A stretch of DNA of 64,000 bases from AWTP1-13 sp963797005 (GTDB lineage Bacteria > Pseudomonadota > Alphaproteobacteria > Rhizobiales > Hyphomicrobiaceae), in assembly GCA_963797005.1 (NCBI GenBank), contig CAWCOF010000022.1, forward strand, positions 62,001 through 126,000, written 5' to 3'. Under the pieces are notes generated by a model. The model was not told where the DNA came from and made no database searches. It saw only the letters and a list, made by a program, of their open reading frames with translations. The position numbers and the translations under genes are program-made. The number at the start of each line of letters is the position of its first letter. The stretch's first letter is position 1. Shown here piece by piece: positions 1-9,381 of the stretch.

Positions 1-870
1 TTCCGCTTCTACCGCTCGCTGGGCATCAACCTGAAGCAGCTTTACGGGCAGACCGAGGCGAGCGTCTACATCACGCTGCAGCCCGATGGCGAGGTCTATC
101 CCGATACCGTGGGCAAGCCCGGTCCCGACGTCGACATCAAGATCACCGACAACGGCGAGGTGCTGTTCAAGAGCCCGGGCGTGTTCCTCAAGTATTACAA
201 GAACGATGAGGCCACCAAAGAGACCAAGACGCCCGACGGCTGGGTGCATACCGGCGATGCCGGCTTCTTCGACCAGCACGGGCACCTGAAGATCATCGAC
301 CGCGCCAAGGACGTCGGCCGGCTCACCAACGGGGCGATGTTCGCGCCGAAGTACCTCGAGAACCGCATCAAGTTCTACCCCGAGATCCGGGAAGCGGTGG
401 CGTTCGGCCAGGGGCACGACCACGTCACCATGATGCTCAACATCGATCCGATCTCGGTCGGCAACTGGGCGGAGCGCAACAACGTCTCCTACGCCAGCTA
501 CCAGGAGCTGGCCGCCAACCCGCAGGTCTACGACATCGTCGCCAAGCGGGTGGACGAGCTCAACAAGGCGCTCTCCGAGGAGCCGCAGATGGCGGCGTCC
601 CAGATCCAGCGGTTCCTGATCCTGCACAAGGAGCTCGATGCCGACGACGGCGAGCTTACCCGCACGCAAAAGGTGCGCCGCTCGTTCATCGCGGACCGCT
701 ACGCGCCGCTCATCAAGGCGCTCTACGACGGCTCGACGCAGTGCCACGTCGCCATCGAGATGACCTTCGAGGACGGCCGCAAGGGCGTTGCCGAAGGCGA
801 CATCAAGATCGTCGACATGAAGACCTATCCTTCGCGCGCCACCGAGCCGCTGCGGGAGGCGGCAGAATGA
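1..870 (+). CDS. Acyl-CoA synthetase (AMP-binding), C-terminal part, cut by window start
   Basis: This is the C-terminal 289 codons of an ANL-superfamily acid:CoA ligase, which would activate a carboxylic acid to its CoA thioester through an acyl-adenylate. The frame is open from base 1. The visible motifs are YGQTEAS (A5 motif) near residue 20, the TGDAGFFD (A7) segment around residues 83-90, and IIDRAKDVGRL (A8 hinge region), followed by the mobile C-terminal domain. The length and the spaced 'DRAKD' hinge resemble long-chain or aryl acyl-CoA synthetases. The stop overlaps the next gene by ATGA, so it is translated together with the ABC transporter ATPase behind it. The context suggests that it activates the transporter's substrate after import. 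The substrate cannot be named from the sequence. Confidence 0.93.
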   Translation, partial: FRFYRSLGINLKQLYGQTEASVYITLQPDGEVYPDTVGKPGPDVDIKITDNGEVLFKSPGVFLKYYKNDEATKETKTPDGWVHTGDAGFFDQHGHLKIIDRAKDVGRLTNGAMFAPKYLENRIKFYPEIREAVAFGQGHDHVTMMLNIDPISVGNWAERNNVSYASYQELAANPQVYDIVAKRVDELNKALSEEPQMAASQIQRFLILHKELDADDGELTRTQKVRRSFIADRYAPLIKALYDGSTQCHVAIEMTFEDGRKGVAEGDIKIVDMKTYPSRATEPLREAAE

Positions 871-1691
871 AGGCCGACGTCGAACCAAGGCCGACGGTCG
901 CAGGCCACGGCGGCATCGCCACCGGCGATGTCCTGCTCTCGCTCGAGCACGTGTCTTTGTCGTTCGGCGGCGTCAAGGCGCTGCGCGACGTGTCCTTCGA
1001 CATCCGCAAGGGCGAGATCCGCGCCATCATCGGCCCCAACGGCGCCGGCAAGACGTCGATGCTCAACGTCATCAACGGCTTCTATCACCCGCAAGAGGGC
1101 GTGATCACCTTCAAGGGCCAGCGCCGGCACGACATGCGGCCCTATATCGCCGCCAGCCAGGGCATCGCCCGCACCTTCCAGAACGTGGCGCTGTTCAGGG
1201 GCATGTCCACGCTCGACAACATCATGACCGGCCGCACCCTCAAGATGCGGCGCGGCGTGCTTGCTCACATGCTGCATTGGGGGCCCGCCCAGCACGAGGA
1301 GATCCGCCACCGCGAGGTCGTCGAGCGCATCATCGATTTTCTCGAGATCCCGCACATCCGCAGGGTTCCCGTCGGCCGGCTGCCATATGGCCTGCAGAAG
1401 CGCGTCGAGCTCGGCCGCGCGCTCGCCATGGAGCCCGAGCTCTTGCTGCTCGACGAGCCGATGGCCGGCATGAACCTGGAGGAGAAGCAGGACATGAGCC
1501 GCTTCATCCTCACCGTCAACGACACCTTCAACACCACGATCGCCCTCATCGAGCACGACATGAGCGTGGTGATGGATTTGTCGGATCGTGTCGTGGTCCT
1601 CAACTACGGCGCCAAGATCGCCGACGGGACGCCGGCTCAAGTGCAGAACAATGAGGCCGTCATCGAGGCCTATCTCGGTGTGAGCCATTGA
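867..1691 (+). CDS. Branched-chain-type ABC transporter ATP-binding protein (LivG type)
   Basis: This is the first of two ATPases of a Liv/HAAT-family importer. It has Walker A GPNGAGKTS, the Q-loop in 'ARTFQNVALF', a signature region (the usual LSGGQ is the divergent LPYGLQKR) and Walker B LLLLDEPMAGM, followed by the H-loop 'IEHDM'. The ATG at 867 overlaps the stop of the ligase (ATGA), which fixes the start; the frame is open further upstream only as a shadow of the ligase. At 274 aa it is slightly longer than a typical LivG because of about 35 extra N-terminal residues. It should couple ATP hydrolysis to transport through the two permeases encoded next. Confidence 0.95.
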   Translation: MKADVEPRPTVAGHGGIATGDVLLSLEHVSLSFGGVKALRDVSFDIRKGEIRAIIGPNGAGKTSMLNVINGFYHPQEGVITFKGQRRHDMRPYIAASQGIARTFQNVALFRGMSTLDNIMTGRTLKMRRGVLAHMLHWGPAQHEEIRHREVVERIIDFLEIPHIRRVPVGRLPYGLQKRVELGRALAMEPELLLLDEPMAGMNLEEKQDMSRFILTVNDTFNTTIALIEHDMSVVMDLSDRVVVLNYGAKIADGTPAQVQNNEAVIEAYLGVSH

Positions 1692-1720
1692 CGTTTCGTG
1701 GCGTGCGACAGGGAAGCTAG

Positions 1721-3103
1721 ATGGATTTCCTCTTCAGTGTCCTGATCGAGCCCTGGATCACGATCCTGACGGCGCCGCTGTTTTTCGGCGAGGTCGTCAT
1801 CGGCGGCATCCTGTCGGGGGTCATGTACTCGCTGGTCGCGCTCGGCTTCGTGCTGATCTACAAGGCGTCCGGCGTCTTCAATTTCGCGCAAGGCGTGATG
1901 GTGCTGTTCGCAGCGCTCTCGCTCGTCGGCCTGATGGAGCGTGGTGTTCCGCTCTTCCTCGCCATTCTGCTCACCGCCGTGATCATGCTCATACTCGCGC
2001 TCGCCATCGAGCGCATCATCCTGCGGCACATGGTCAATCAGGAGCAGATCATCCTGTTCATGGCCACCATCGGCCTCACCTACTTTCTGGAAGGCTTCGG
2101 CGAGACGCTGTGGGGCTCCAACGTCAAGAAGCTCGACATCGGCATCCCGGACCTGCCGATCAACGTCAAGGGAATAGCCGTCTCGACGCCGCTCCTGGCG
2201 TTCGCCTTCGCTCTGGCGATCGCCGGCAGCGTGGCGATCCTGCTGCTGTGGCGCGCGCGCACCGTGCGCCGCAGCATGGATGAGGGCGACGCCGCGGTCG
2301 TGATCGGCCCGGCCGGCATCGTCATCGCGTTGCTGGGCGTTGCTTTCTTCCTCGCGCGCTTCTTCTTCGGGCCGGAAGCCGCGTTCATCTCGGGCAAGGC
2401 GTCCGCCACGGCCATGTTCCTGTCGAGCCTGTCGTGGACGGGGCTCGCCATGGTGCTGGGTGCCTCGCTGTTCGGCCTCGCCACGTGGTACGGCCAGCGC
2501 CTGGCCGAACGCGACCACGGCAAGCTGGCGCCTCAGCTCCACTACGGCTGGTTCATCGGCCTGGGCCTCGCGGCAACCGGGGCTGCCGCCTCCGGCGTCG
2601 TGTGGGCGGCCAGGAGCGGCATCCTGATCAATGCCTTCGAGCTCTTCGCTGCGGCCATGGCCGCCGTCCTCGTCATCGTCCTGGCGCTCTTTTTCCAGCG
2701 CACCCGCGTCGGCCGGGCGCTCAGGGCCGTGGCCGACGACCACGCCGCCGCGCTGTCGGTCGGCATCTCGCTCCGCGGCATCTGGGTCATCGTCTGGGCT
2801 GTCGCCGGCATCGTGGCGCTGGCCGCCGGCATCATCTGGGGCGGCAAGAGCGGCGTGCAGTTCTCGCTCTCCCTCATCGCCCTCAAGGCGCTGCCGGTCT
2901 TGATCCTCGGCGGCTTCACCTCGGTGCCCGGCGCCATCGTCGGCGGCCTCATCATCGGCGTCGGCGAGAAGGTGGCCGAGGTCTACTGGGGCCCGGCGCT
3001 CGGGGGGGCCATCGAGAACTGGTTCGCCTACATGCTGGCCCTGCTGTTCCTGCTGGTGCGGCCGCAGGGCCTGTTCGGCGAGAAGATCATCGAGCGCGTC
3101 TGA
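1721..3103 (+). CDS. Branched-chain-type ABC permease (LivH type) with a large internal insertion
   Basis: This is an integral membrane permease of the Liv family, recognisable at both ends: the N-terminal 'SLVALGFVLIYKASGVFNFAQG' region is typical of LivH, and the C-terminal half contains the coupling segment with 'RTRVGRALRAVADD' and 'GGFTSVPGAIVGG'. At 460 aa it is about 150 residues longer than usual LivH proteins. The extra part lies at about residues 165-320, between the mid-protein periplasmic segment and the EAA-like coupling loop. It is hydrophobic and looks like about four additional membrane spans with short loops. It is preceded by LivG and followed 22 bp later by LivM. The function of the insertion is unknown to me. 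Confidence 0.92.
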   Translation: MDFLFSVLIEPWITILTAPLFFGEVVIGGILSGVMYSLVALGFVLIYKASGVFNFAQGVMVLFAALSLVGLMERGVPLFLAILLTAVIMLILALAIERIILRHMVNQEQIILFMATIGLTYFLEGFGETLWGSNVKKLDIGIPDLPINVKGIAVSTPLLAFAFALAIAGSVAILLLWRARTVRRSMDEGDAAVVIGPAGIVIALLGVAFFLARFFFGPEAAFISGKASATAMFLSSLSWTGLAMVLGASLFGLATWYGQRLAERDHGKLAPQLHYGWFIGLGLAATGAAASGVVWAARSGILINAFELFAAAMAAVLVIVLALFFQRTRVGRALRAVADDHAAALSVGISLRGIWVIVWAVAGIVALAAGIIWGGKSGVQFSLSLIALKALPVLILGGFTSVPGAIVGGLIIGVGEKVAEVYWGPALGGAIENWFAYMLALLFLLVRPQGLFGEKIIERV

Positions 3104-3125
3104 GGACGCTGGGGAACGCAGGCAA

Positions 3126-4253
3126 ATGTTCTATCGCGAAGCCGGCCAGTTCAAGAGCAGCTATGCCGCAGACCAGGCGATCTTCCCGCTGGTGCAGGAT
3201 CGCTGGTTCGTCGCCCTCCTGCTGCTTGCCGCCTACGTCCTGCCGCCGGCCTTCCTGGGCCAATACTGGTTCGATGCCATCCTGATCCCGTTCCTGATCT
3301 TCTCGATGGCGGCTCTGGGCCTCAACATCCTGGTCGGCTACTGCGGCCAGATCTCGCTCGGCACCGGCGCCTTCATGGCGGTCGGTGCCTACGCCAGCTA
3401 CAAGTTCACCACCGTCTTCTTCCCCGATCTCGGCATGATCTTCATCTTCCTGCTGTCGGGCCTCACGGCGGCGGGCGTGGGCGTGCTGTTCGGCCTGCCG
3501 AGCCTGCGCATCAAGGGGTTCTACCTGGCCGTCGCGACGCTTGCCGCGCAGTTCTTTCTCACCTGGCTCTTCAACAAAGTGCCGTGGTTCTACAATTACA
3601 ACTCGAACGGAACCATCGAGACGCCGCCGCGCACCCTGTTCGGCACCTTCATGGAGCCGGGCGGCGCCCTCGAGCGCTTGAGCTTCCTCAATCCCTTGGT
3701 GACGAGCCCGCGGGCAGACCCGGCGACGAAGTACCTCTTTGCATTGAGCTTCGTCATCGTCTTCGCGCTGATCGCCAAGAACCTCGTGCGCGGCCGCATC
3801 GGCCGTTCCTGGATGGCCATCCGCGACATGGATATCGCCGCCGAGCTGATCGGCATTCGCCCGATGCAGACCAAGCTGTTGGCGTTTGCCATCAGCTCGT
3901 TCTACTGCGGCATCGCCGGCGCCATGCTGCTCAACCTCTATCTCAACAGCGCGGAGACCCAGGCGTTCGACATCACCGTCTCGTTCGACGTCTTGTTCAT
4001 GGTCATCATCGGGGGGCTTGCCAGCATCATGGGCTCGTTCCTCGGCGCGGGCTTCATCATCTTGATGCCCATCTTCCTCACCAACTTCCTCCCTTCCATC
4101 GGTCTGCCGCTCGATACCGCAGCGCAGAAGCACATCGAGGTGATGCTATTCGGGGGATTGATGATCTTCTTCCTGATCGTGGAGCCGCACGGCTTCGCCC
4201 GGCTCTGGCAGATCGCCAAGGAGAAGCTGCGCTTGTGGCCATATCCGCACTGA
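3126..4253 (+). CDS. Branched-chain-type ABC permease (LivM type)
   Basis: This is the second membrane subunit of the importer, 375 aa, with about nine to ten hydrophobic segments. Family signatures are 'GLNILVGYCGQISLGTGAFMAVGAY' near residue 65 and the cytoplasmic coupling segment 'GRIGRSWMAIRDMDIAAELIG' near residue 220, followed by 'VIIGGLASIMGSFLGA'. It pairs with the LivH-type protein to form the translocation pore. The gene follows the LivH gene closely, in the same operon. A charged N-terminus of about 30 residues precedes the first span. Confidence 0.94.
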   Translation: MFYREAGQFKSSYAADQAIFPLVQDRWFVALLLLAAYVLPPAFLGQYWFDAILIPFLIFSMAALGLNILVGYCGQISLGTGAFMAVGAYASYKFTTVFFPDLGMIFIFLLSGLTAAGVGVLFGLPSLRIKGFYLAVATLAAQFFLTWLFNKVPWFYNYNSNGTIETPPRTLFGTFMEPGGALERLSFLNPLVTSPRADPATKYLFALSFVIVFALIAKNLVRGRIGRSWMAIRDMDIAAELIGIRPMQTKLLAFAISSFYCGIAGAMLLNLYLNSAETQAFDITVSFDVLFMVIIGGLASIMGSFLGAGFIILMPIFLTNFLPSIGLPLDTAAQKHIEVMLFGGLMIFFLIVEPHGFARLWQIAKEKLRLWPYPH

Positions 4254-4395
4254 GGAGGCCGTCGCTGTCGTGACTTTACGTAGTGTCCGCCGGTTTACGT
4301 TGGTCGGGGTGCGATGCTACGCTTCGGGCAGCGGCCGTGGTCCGCACGGCCGGCCCCTGCGGCCAACTGAACAACCAACCAGCTAGGGAGGTGTT

Positions 4396-5706
4396 ATGAC
4401 CTTGCGTTATCTCCAGATCGGCGCTCTGGCGGCAGCGACGTTCGCTGCTCCATGTGCCGTCACCAGTGCCGGAGCCGAGGAGCTCTTCATTCCGACCTTC
4501 GTCTACCGTACCGGTGCCTACGCGCCCAACGGCATCCCCATCGCCAACGGGTTCAAGGACTATTTCACCCTGCTCAACGAGCGCGATGGCGGCATCGGGG
4601 GCGTCAAGATCGTCCACGAGGAATGCGAGACGAACTACAACACCAAGACCGGTGTCGAGTGCTACGAGCGGCTGAAGAGCAAGAACCCGCTCATGATCAA
4701 CCCGTTCTCGACCGGCATCACCTATGCTCTCATTCCCAAGGCGTCGGTCGACAAGATCCCGATCCTGTCCATGGGCTATGGGCGCACCGACGTCGCCGTC
4801 GGGTCGATCTTTCCCTGGGTGTTCAATGCTCCGACGAGCTACTGGAGCCAGGCCTCCACCTTCATCAAGTTCGTGGGCGGCAAGGAAGGCGGGCTCGACA
4901 AGCTGAAGGGCAAGAAGATCGCCCTCGTCTACCACAACAGCCCCTACGGCAAGGAGCCGATCCCGACGCTCGAGGCGCTGGCCAAGAAATACGGCTACGA
5001 GCTCGAGCTGCTGCCGGTCGACCATCCCGGCCAGGAGCAGAAGGCGACATGGCTCAAGGTGCGCCAATCCAAGCCCGACTGGATCTTCCTGTGGGGCTGG
5101 GGCGTCATGAACCAGGTGGCGGTCAAAGAGGCAGCCGCCAACGGTTTCCAGATGGACCACATGATCGGTGTGTGGTGGTCAGGCTCCGAGGCCGACGTGT
5201 TGCCCGCGGGCGATGCGGCGAAGGGGTATCTCGCCGGCACCTTCCATGCCCCCGGCAAGAACTTCAAGATCCACGAGGATCTCAAGAAGTACGTCTATGA
5301 CAAGGGCTTGGGCGCGACGAAGTGGGAGGAAGTGGGAACGGTTCTCTACAACCGCGCACTCGTCAACGCCATGATGACGACCGAAGCGATCCGGGACGCC
5401 GTCAAGAAGCACGGCAAGAAGATCACGGGCGAGGACTCCCGCGAAGGCATGGAGAACCTCGACCTCACCGAGGATCGGCTCGCCAAGCTCGGCTTCGGCC
5501 ACATGATGAAGCCCATCAAGATCAGCTGCAACGATCATGAGGGCAACGGCCCCGTCCTGATCCAGCAGTGGGACGGCAAGGAGTGGAAGCTCGTGTCCGA
5601 CTGGATCGCGCCCATGCGCGATGTGGTTCGGCCCATGATGGAAGCTTCGGCCAAGAAGTTTGCCGACGAGAACAAGATCACGCCGCGGCAGTGCCCGTCA
5701 TCGTGA
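4396..5706 (+). CDS. Periplasmic substrate-binding protein of the Liv-type ABC transporter
   Basis: This is a type I periplasmic binding protein, 436 aa, which would capture the substrate and deliver it to the LivH/LivM pore. A signal peptide is visible (positive start, 'GALAAATFAAPCAV', cleavage likely after 'AGAEE'). The mature protein opens with the family pattern 'TGAYAPNGIPIANGFKDYFTLLNERDGGIGG'. The ATG is preceded by a strong GGGAGGTG ribosome site. The 142-bp gap before it is the only sizable gap inside the operon and may allow separate expression of the abundant binding protein. Its relatives are the amino-acid, urea and aromatic-acid binders; the ligand cannot be told from sequence. 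Confidence 0.94.
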   Translation: MTLRYLQIGALAAATFAAPCAVTSAGAEELFIPTFVYRTGAYAPNGIPIANGFKDYFTLLNERDGGIGGVKIVHEECETNYNTKTGVECYERLKSKNPLMINPFSTGITYALIPKASVDKIPILSMGYGRTDVAVGSIFPWVFNAPTSYWSQASTFIKFVGGKEGGLDKLKGKKIALVYHNSPYGKEPIPTLEALAKKYGYELELLPVDHPGQEQKATWLKVRQSKPDWIFLWGWGVMNQVAVKEAAANGFQMDHMIGVWWSGSEADVLPAGDAAKGYLAGTFHAPGKNFKIHEDLKKYVYDKGLGATKWEEVGTVLYNRALVNAMMTTEAIRDAVKKHGKKITGEDSREGMENLDLTEDRLAKLGFGHMMKPIKISCNDHEGNGPVLIQQWDGKEWKLVSDWIAPMRDVVRPMMEASAKKFADENKITPRQCPSS

Positions 5707-5772
5707 TCGCCTGAGTGAAATCGGAGGTGGCGGCCAACTGGCCGCCACCTTCTCGTTCGAGGCTCGACGAAT

Positions 5773-6630
5773 ATGGCGCAGGACACCATCGCAGCCGACG
5801 CCGCCGCGCGTGATGCGTCCGCTGCGGCCCCGCCGATGCTCTCCCTCAACAACGTCGAGGTGATCTACGATCACGTCATCCTCGTGCTGAAGGGCGTGTC
5901 GCTCAGCGTTCCCAAGGGTGCCATCGTGGCCCTGCTCGGTGCCAACGGCGCTGGCAAGTCGACCACGCTCAAAGCGATTTCCAATCTGCTGCTGGCCGAG
6001 CGCGGCAAGGTGACCAAGGGTGCCGTCGAGTTCATGGGCCAGAAGGTCGACGGGCTTTCGCCCAGCGAGCTCGTCCGCCGCGGCTGCATCCAGGTCATGG
6101 AGGGCCGCCACTGCTTCGGCCACCTGACCGTAGAGGAAAACCTGCTGACCGGGGCCTACACGCGCTCAGGGGGCGGCGGCGCGGTCAGGCGCGACCTCGA
6201 CATGGTCTATTCCTACTTCCCCCGCATCCGGGAGCGGCGCGGATCGCTCGCGGGCTATATCTCGGGTGGCGAGCAGCAGATGGTGGCCATCGGTCGCGCG
6301 CTCATGTCCAAGCCCCAGATGGTTCTGCTGGATGAGCCCTCGATGGGCCTTGCCCCGCAGCTGGTCGAGGAGATCTTCGAGATCGTCAAGCGGCTCAATG
6401 CGGAGCAGGGCGTGTCCGTGCTGCTTGCCGAGCAGAACACCAACATGGCGCTCAAGTATGCCACCTACGGCTACATCCTGGAGAGCGGCCGCGTGGTGAT
6501 GGACGGCGATTCCAAGTCGCTGCGCGAGAACGAGGACGTGAAGGAATTCTATCTCGGCGTTGGCGGCGGCGACCGCAAGAGCTTCCGCGACGTCAAATCC
6601 TACAAGCGACGCAAGCGCTGGATCGCGTGA
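5773..6630 (+). CDS. Branched-chain-type ABC transporter ATP-binding protein (LivF type)
   Basis: This is the second ATPase of the importer, 285 aa. Walker A is GANGAGKST, the signature is ISGGEQQM, Walker B is MVLLDEPSMGLAP, and the switch/H-loop is 'AEQNTNMAL'. The first 20 residues are an Ala-rich extension. The C-terminus carries a short basic tail (KSYKRRKRW) that is not in canonical LivF. It lies 66 bp after the binding protein and is followed 52 bp later by the CoA-ligase-like gene, which completes an operon of seven visible genes. Confidence 0.95.
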   Translation: MAQDTIAADAAARDASAAAPPMLSLNNVEVIYDHVILVLKGVSLSVPKGAIVALLGANGAGKSTTLKAISNLLLAERGKVTKGAVEFMGQKVDGLSPSELVRRGCIQVMEGRHCFGHLTVEENLLTGAYTRSGGGGAVRRDLDMVYSYFPRIRERRGSLAGYISGGEQQMVAIGRALMSKPQMVLLDEPSMGLAPQLVEEIFEIVKRLNAEQGVSVLLAEQNTNMALKYATYGYILESGRVVMDGDSKSLRENEDVKEFYLGVGGGDRKSFRDVKSYKRRKRWIA

Positions 6631-6682
6631 CGGCCGCGAGGGCCTCCGGCAACGCTTGCCCAACCTGAGCCTCGGGGGAGGC

Positions 6683-7915
6683 ATGGCAGACCACTACGAC
6701 CAGCTCGAGACGCGCGACCCCGAGCAGCGGGAGTTGGCGCAATTCAACCTGCTGCCCGATCTGCTGCGCAGGGCCATGGAGGCCGCCGGGTGGGCCGAGC
6801 ACCTGAAGGGCGTCGACCCCGCCGCGATCATCTCGCGCAAGGCCCTGGCCCAGCTGCCCGTGCTCAAGAAGTCGGCGCTGAAGGAGCTGCAGGCCAGGCG
6901 CCCGCCCTTTGCCGGCCTTGCCACTGCCGCCCCCGGCGCGCTCGCGCGCATCTTCATGTCGCCGGGGCCCATCTTCGAGCCCGAGGGCTATGGCGAGGAC
7001 TGGTGGCGCTCGGCCCGCTCGCTCTACGCCGCCGGCATCCGCAAGGGCGACATCGTCCATAACACGTTCGCCTACCACCTCACCCCAGGCGGCTGGATCC
7101 TCGACGCCGGCGCGCGGGCGCTGGGCTGCGCCGTGATCGCCGCCGGACCCGGCAACACCGAGCAGCAGCTGGAGGTGATCGAGCGCCTCAGGCCCACCGC
7201 CTACATCGGCGTGCCCGACTACCTCAAGATCCTGCTCGACAAGGCTCGGGAGATGAATAGGGACGCCTCGTCCTTCAAGAAGGCGCTGGTCGGCGGCGGC
7301 GCGCTCTTCCCCTCGCTCAGGGCCGAGTACAAGGAGCGCGGCATCGAGACCTTCCAGAACTACGGCACGGCGGACCTCGGGATCATCGCCTACGAGACCC
7401 CGGCACTCGAGGGCATGGTGGTCGACGAAGGCGTCATCATCGAGATCGTACGCCCCGGCACCGGCGATCCACTCCCACCGGGCGAAGTGGGCGAGGTGGT
7501 CGTCACCACCTTCAACCGTGACTACCCCATGATCCGCTTCGCCACCGGCGACCTCTCCGCCGTGCTGCCCGGGATGAGCCCGTGCGGGCGCACCAACATG
7601 CGCATCAAGGGCTGGCTGGGCCGTGCCGACCAGACGGCCAAGGTCAAGGGCATGTTCGTGCACCCCGAGCAGATCGCCGAGCTCGGCAAGCGCCACGGCG
7701 AGCTCGGCCGCCTGCGCCTCGTCGTTGCCCGCAAGGACGAGCAGGACACCATGACGCTCAGGGCGGAGGCGGCGACCCAGGACGCGGGGTTGCAGGCAAA
7801 GATTGCCGAGACCCTGCAGGCCCTCACCAAGCTCAAGGGCGAGGTGGAGCTGGTGGCGCCGGGCACGCTCCCCAACGACGGTAAGGTCATCGCCGACGAG
7901 CGCACCTATACGTGA
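6683..7915 (+). CDS. PaaK-like phenylacetate-CoA ligase family protein with altered phosphate loop
   Basis: This is a 410-aa relative of phenylacetate-CoA ligase. Features shared with PaaK are the 'WAEHLKGVDP' opening, 'LARIF' before the P-loop site, 'YIGVPDYLK', 'NYGTADLG', and the C-terminal 'GRADQTAKVKGMFVHPEQI' segment. At the place where PaaK has the SSGTTG phosphate-binding loop this protein reads MSPGPIFEPEG, so the adenylation chemistry may be altered. The start at 6683 is chosen because GGGGGAG lies just upstream and the longer frame is only antisense or shadow sequence. It is the last gene of the transporter operon. The inferred role is CoA activation or handling of an imported aromatic or acyl acid. 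Confidence 0.85.
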   Translation: MADHYDQLETRDPEQRELAQFNLLPDLLRRAMEAAGWAEHLKGVDPAAIISRKALAQLPVLKKSALKELQARRPPFAGLATAAPGALARIFMSPGPIFEPEGYGEDWWRSARSLYAAGIRKGDIVHNTFAYHLTPGGWILDAGARALGCAVIAAGPGNTEQQLEVIERLRPTAYIGVPDYLKILLDKAREMNRDASSFKKALVGGGALFPSLRAEYKERGIETFQNYGTADLGIIAYETPALEGMVVDEGVIIEIVRPGTGDPLPPGEVGEVVVTTFNRDYPMIRFATGDLSAVLPGMSPCGRTNMRIKGWLGRADQTAKVKGMFVHPEQIAELGKRHGELGRLRLVVARKDEQDTMTLRAEAATQDAGLQAKIAETLQALTKLKGEVELVAPGTLPNDGKVIADERTYT

Positions 7916-8060
7916 GCGGCGCCTGCGGCGGGCACATACCGGGCCTCGGATGTCGGGTCGCGAGCTCCGGTGGCGCTATCGTGTCATCGCAGCGCATACC
8001 CGGCGACACGCCTCACACCTTTGATGGTCGGCGATGCCGCGCTGGTGGCGCGAGGCACCT
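7916..8060. terminator. Convergent gap between the transporter operon and the CoA-transferase gene
   Basis: This is 145 bp between two convergent stops. It must terminate both transcripts, but I see no perfect hairpin followed by a T-run; the assignment rests on gene orientation alone. Confidence 0.25.
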
Positions 8061-9248
8061 TCAAACGACCTTGTCGCGAGCAAGCTCCTCGACATCACGC
8101 GCAGAAAGGTTGAGCAAGCCTGTCAGAATCTCGCGCGTATGCTCACCGAGCATTGGAGGGCTCGCATAGCCAAGCAGAGGTGTCTCGCTCAGGTGCATCG
8201 CGCTCTTGATGCCCTTCACCACGCCGGCGCTCGGATGTTGCATTTCGGCGATCATGTCGCGGGCCTTGAGCAGCTCACTGTCGCAGACCTCGCCGACCGT
8301 GCGGATGGCGCCGCTCGGCACTCCGGCCTTGTCCAGGCGCTTCAGCCATTCTTCGCGCGAGCGCTCCTTGACGATGGCCTTCACGATTGGCACGAGCACC
8401 TCGCGGTTGCGTACGCGGTCGGATGCCTTGGCGAAGCGAGAGTCGGTTTTCAGCTCAGGCCGGTCTGCAGCCGTGCAGAAGCGCTGCCAGAGTTCGTCGT
8501 TGGCGACGCCGAGATTGATCCAGCCGTCGGCCGCCTCGAAGGTCTCGTAGGGCACGATCGTGGGGTGCTCGTTGCCGCGTCGGCGCGGGGAATTGCCGGT
8601 CGCGTAAAAGATGCTGGCGTTGAAGGTCAGGAGTGCTGCGACGGCCTCGTACATGGAGATCCGAACATGCTGACCGCGTCCGGTAGACTTGCGGGTCAAC
8701 AGCGCGGCCAAGATACCCTGCGCTGCCGTCAGCCCCGACACGAGGTCGCCGATTGCCACCCCGACCTTGTGCGGGGCGCCGTCACGCGGGCCGGTCACGT
8801 CCATGATACCGGCTTCGCCCTGCACGATGACGTCGTAGCCGGGGCGGTCCTTCTGGGGACCGGTGTCGCCGAAACCGGAGATCGAGCAATAGACCATCGA
8901 GGGTCGGCGCGCCTTTACGGCCTCGTATCCCAGACCAAGGCGATCCATTGCACCGGGGCGAAAATTTTCCACCAGCACGTCGGAGATGTCGATAAGGCGC
9001 CAGAGGATCTCCTTTCCCTGTTCCTTCTTCAGGTCGAGCGTAAGGCTCCTCTTGTTGCGGTTGACGGAGAGGAAATAGGCTGCCTGGTCACCTTGGAATG
9101 GTGGCGCAAACGCCCGGGTGTCGTCGCCTTCGCCCGGTCGTTCCACCTTTATGACCTCCGCGCCGAGATCGCCGAGCTGCATGGTGCAGTAGGGACCGGA
9201 AAGAACTCGCGTGAGATCCACGACCCGGATACCGTCTAGCGGACGCAT
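8061..9248 (-). CDS. Family III CoA-transferase (CaiB/BaiF type)
   Basis: This would transfer CoA between an acyl-CoA and a free acid (formyl-CoA:oxalate, carnitine or succinyl-CoA-dependent reactions are the known members). The protein has 395 aa, the standard length. The N-terminus 'LDGIRVVDLTRVLSGPYC' and 'GDLGAEVIKVERPG' are diagnostic. The segment 'ISGFGDTGPQKDRPGYDVI' holds the Asp expected to be the catalytic nucleophile (family position about 169). It is convergent with the transporter/ligase operon, which is consistent with the same acyl-CoA metabolism, but nothing fixes the substrate. Confidence 0.93.
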   Translation of the reverse strand: MRPLDGIRVVDLTRVLSGPYCTMQLGDLGAEVIKVERPGEGDDTRAFAPPFQGDQAAYFLSVNRNKRSLTLDLKKEQGKEILWRLIDISDVLVENFRPGAMDRLGLGYEAVKARRPSMVYCSISGFGDTGPQKDRPGYDVIVQGEAGIMDVTGPRDGAPHKVGVAIGDLVSGLTAAQGILAALLTRKSTGRGQHVRISMYEAVAALLTFNASIFYATGNSPRRRGNEHPTIVPYETFEAADGWINLGVANDELWQRFCTAADRPELKTDSRFAKASDRVRNREVLVPIVKAIVKERSREEWLKRLDKAGVPSGAIRTVGEVCDSELLKARDMIAEMQHPSAGVVKGIKSAMHLSETPLLGYASPPMLGEHTREILTGLLNLSARDVEELARDKVV

Positions 9249-9381
9249 TGCTTACCTCCCTTGCACGCCGCGCGCGCCACCGCCTCGAGCGCGAGGCATT
9301 CGACACACCGCTCCTTGTGGCGCGATTTAGACGGGCGGCGGGAAAGGCGGCAAGTGCGCATTTCCGCCTGCTTGAACAGGC

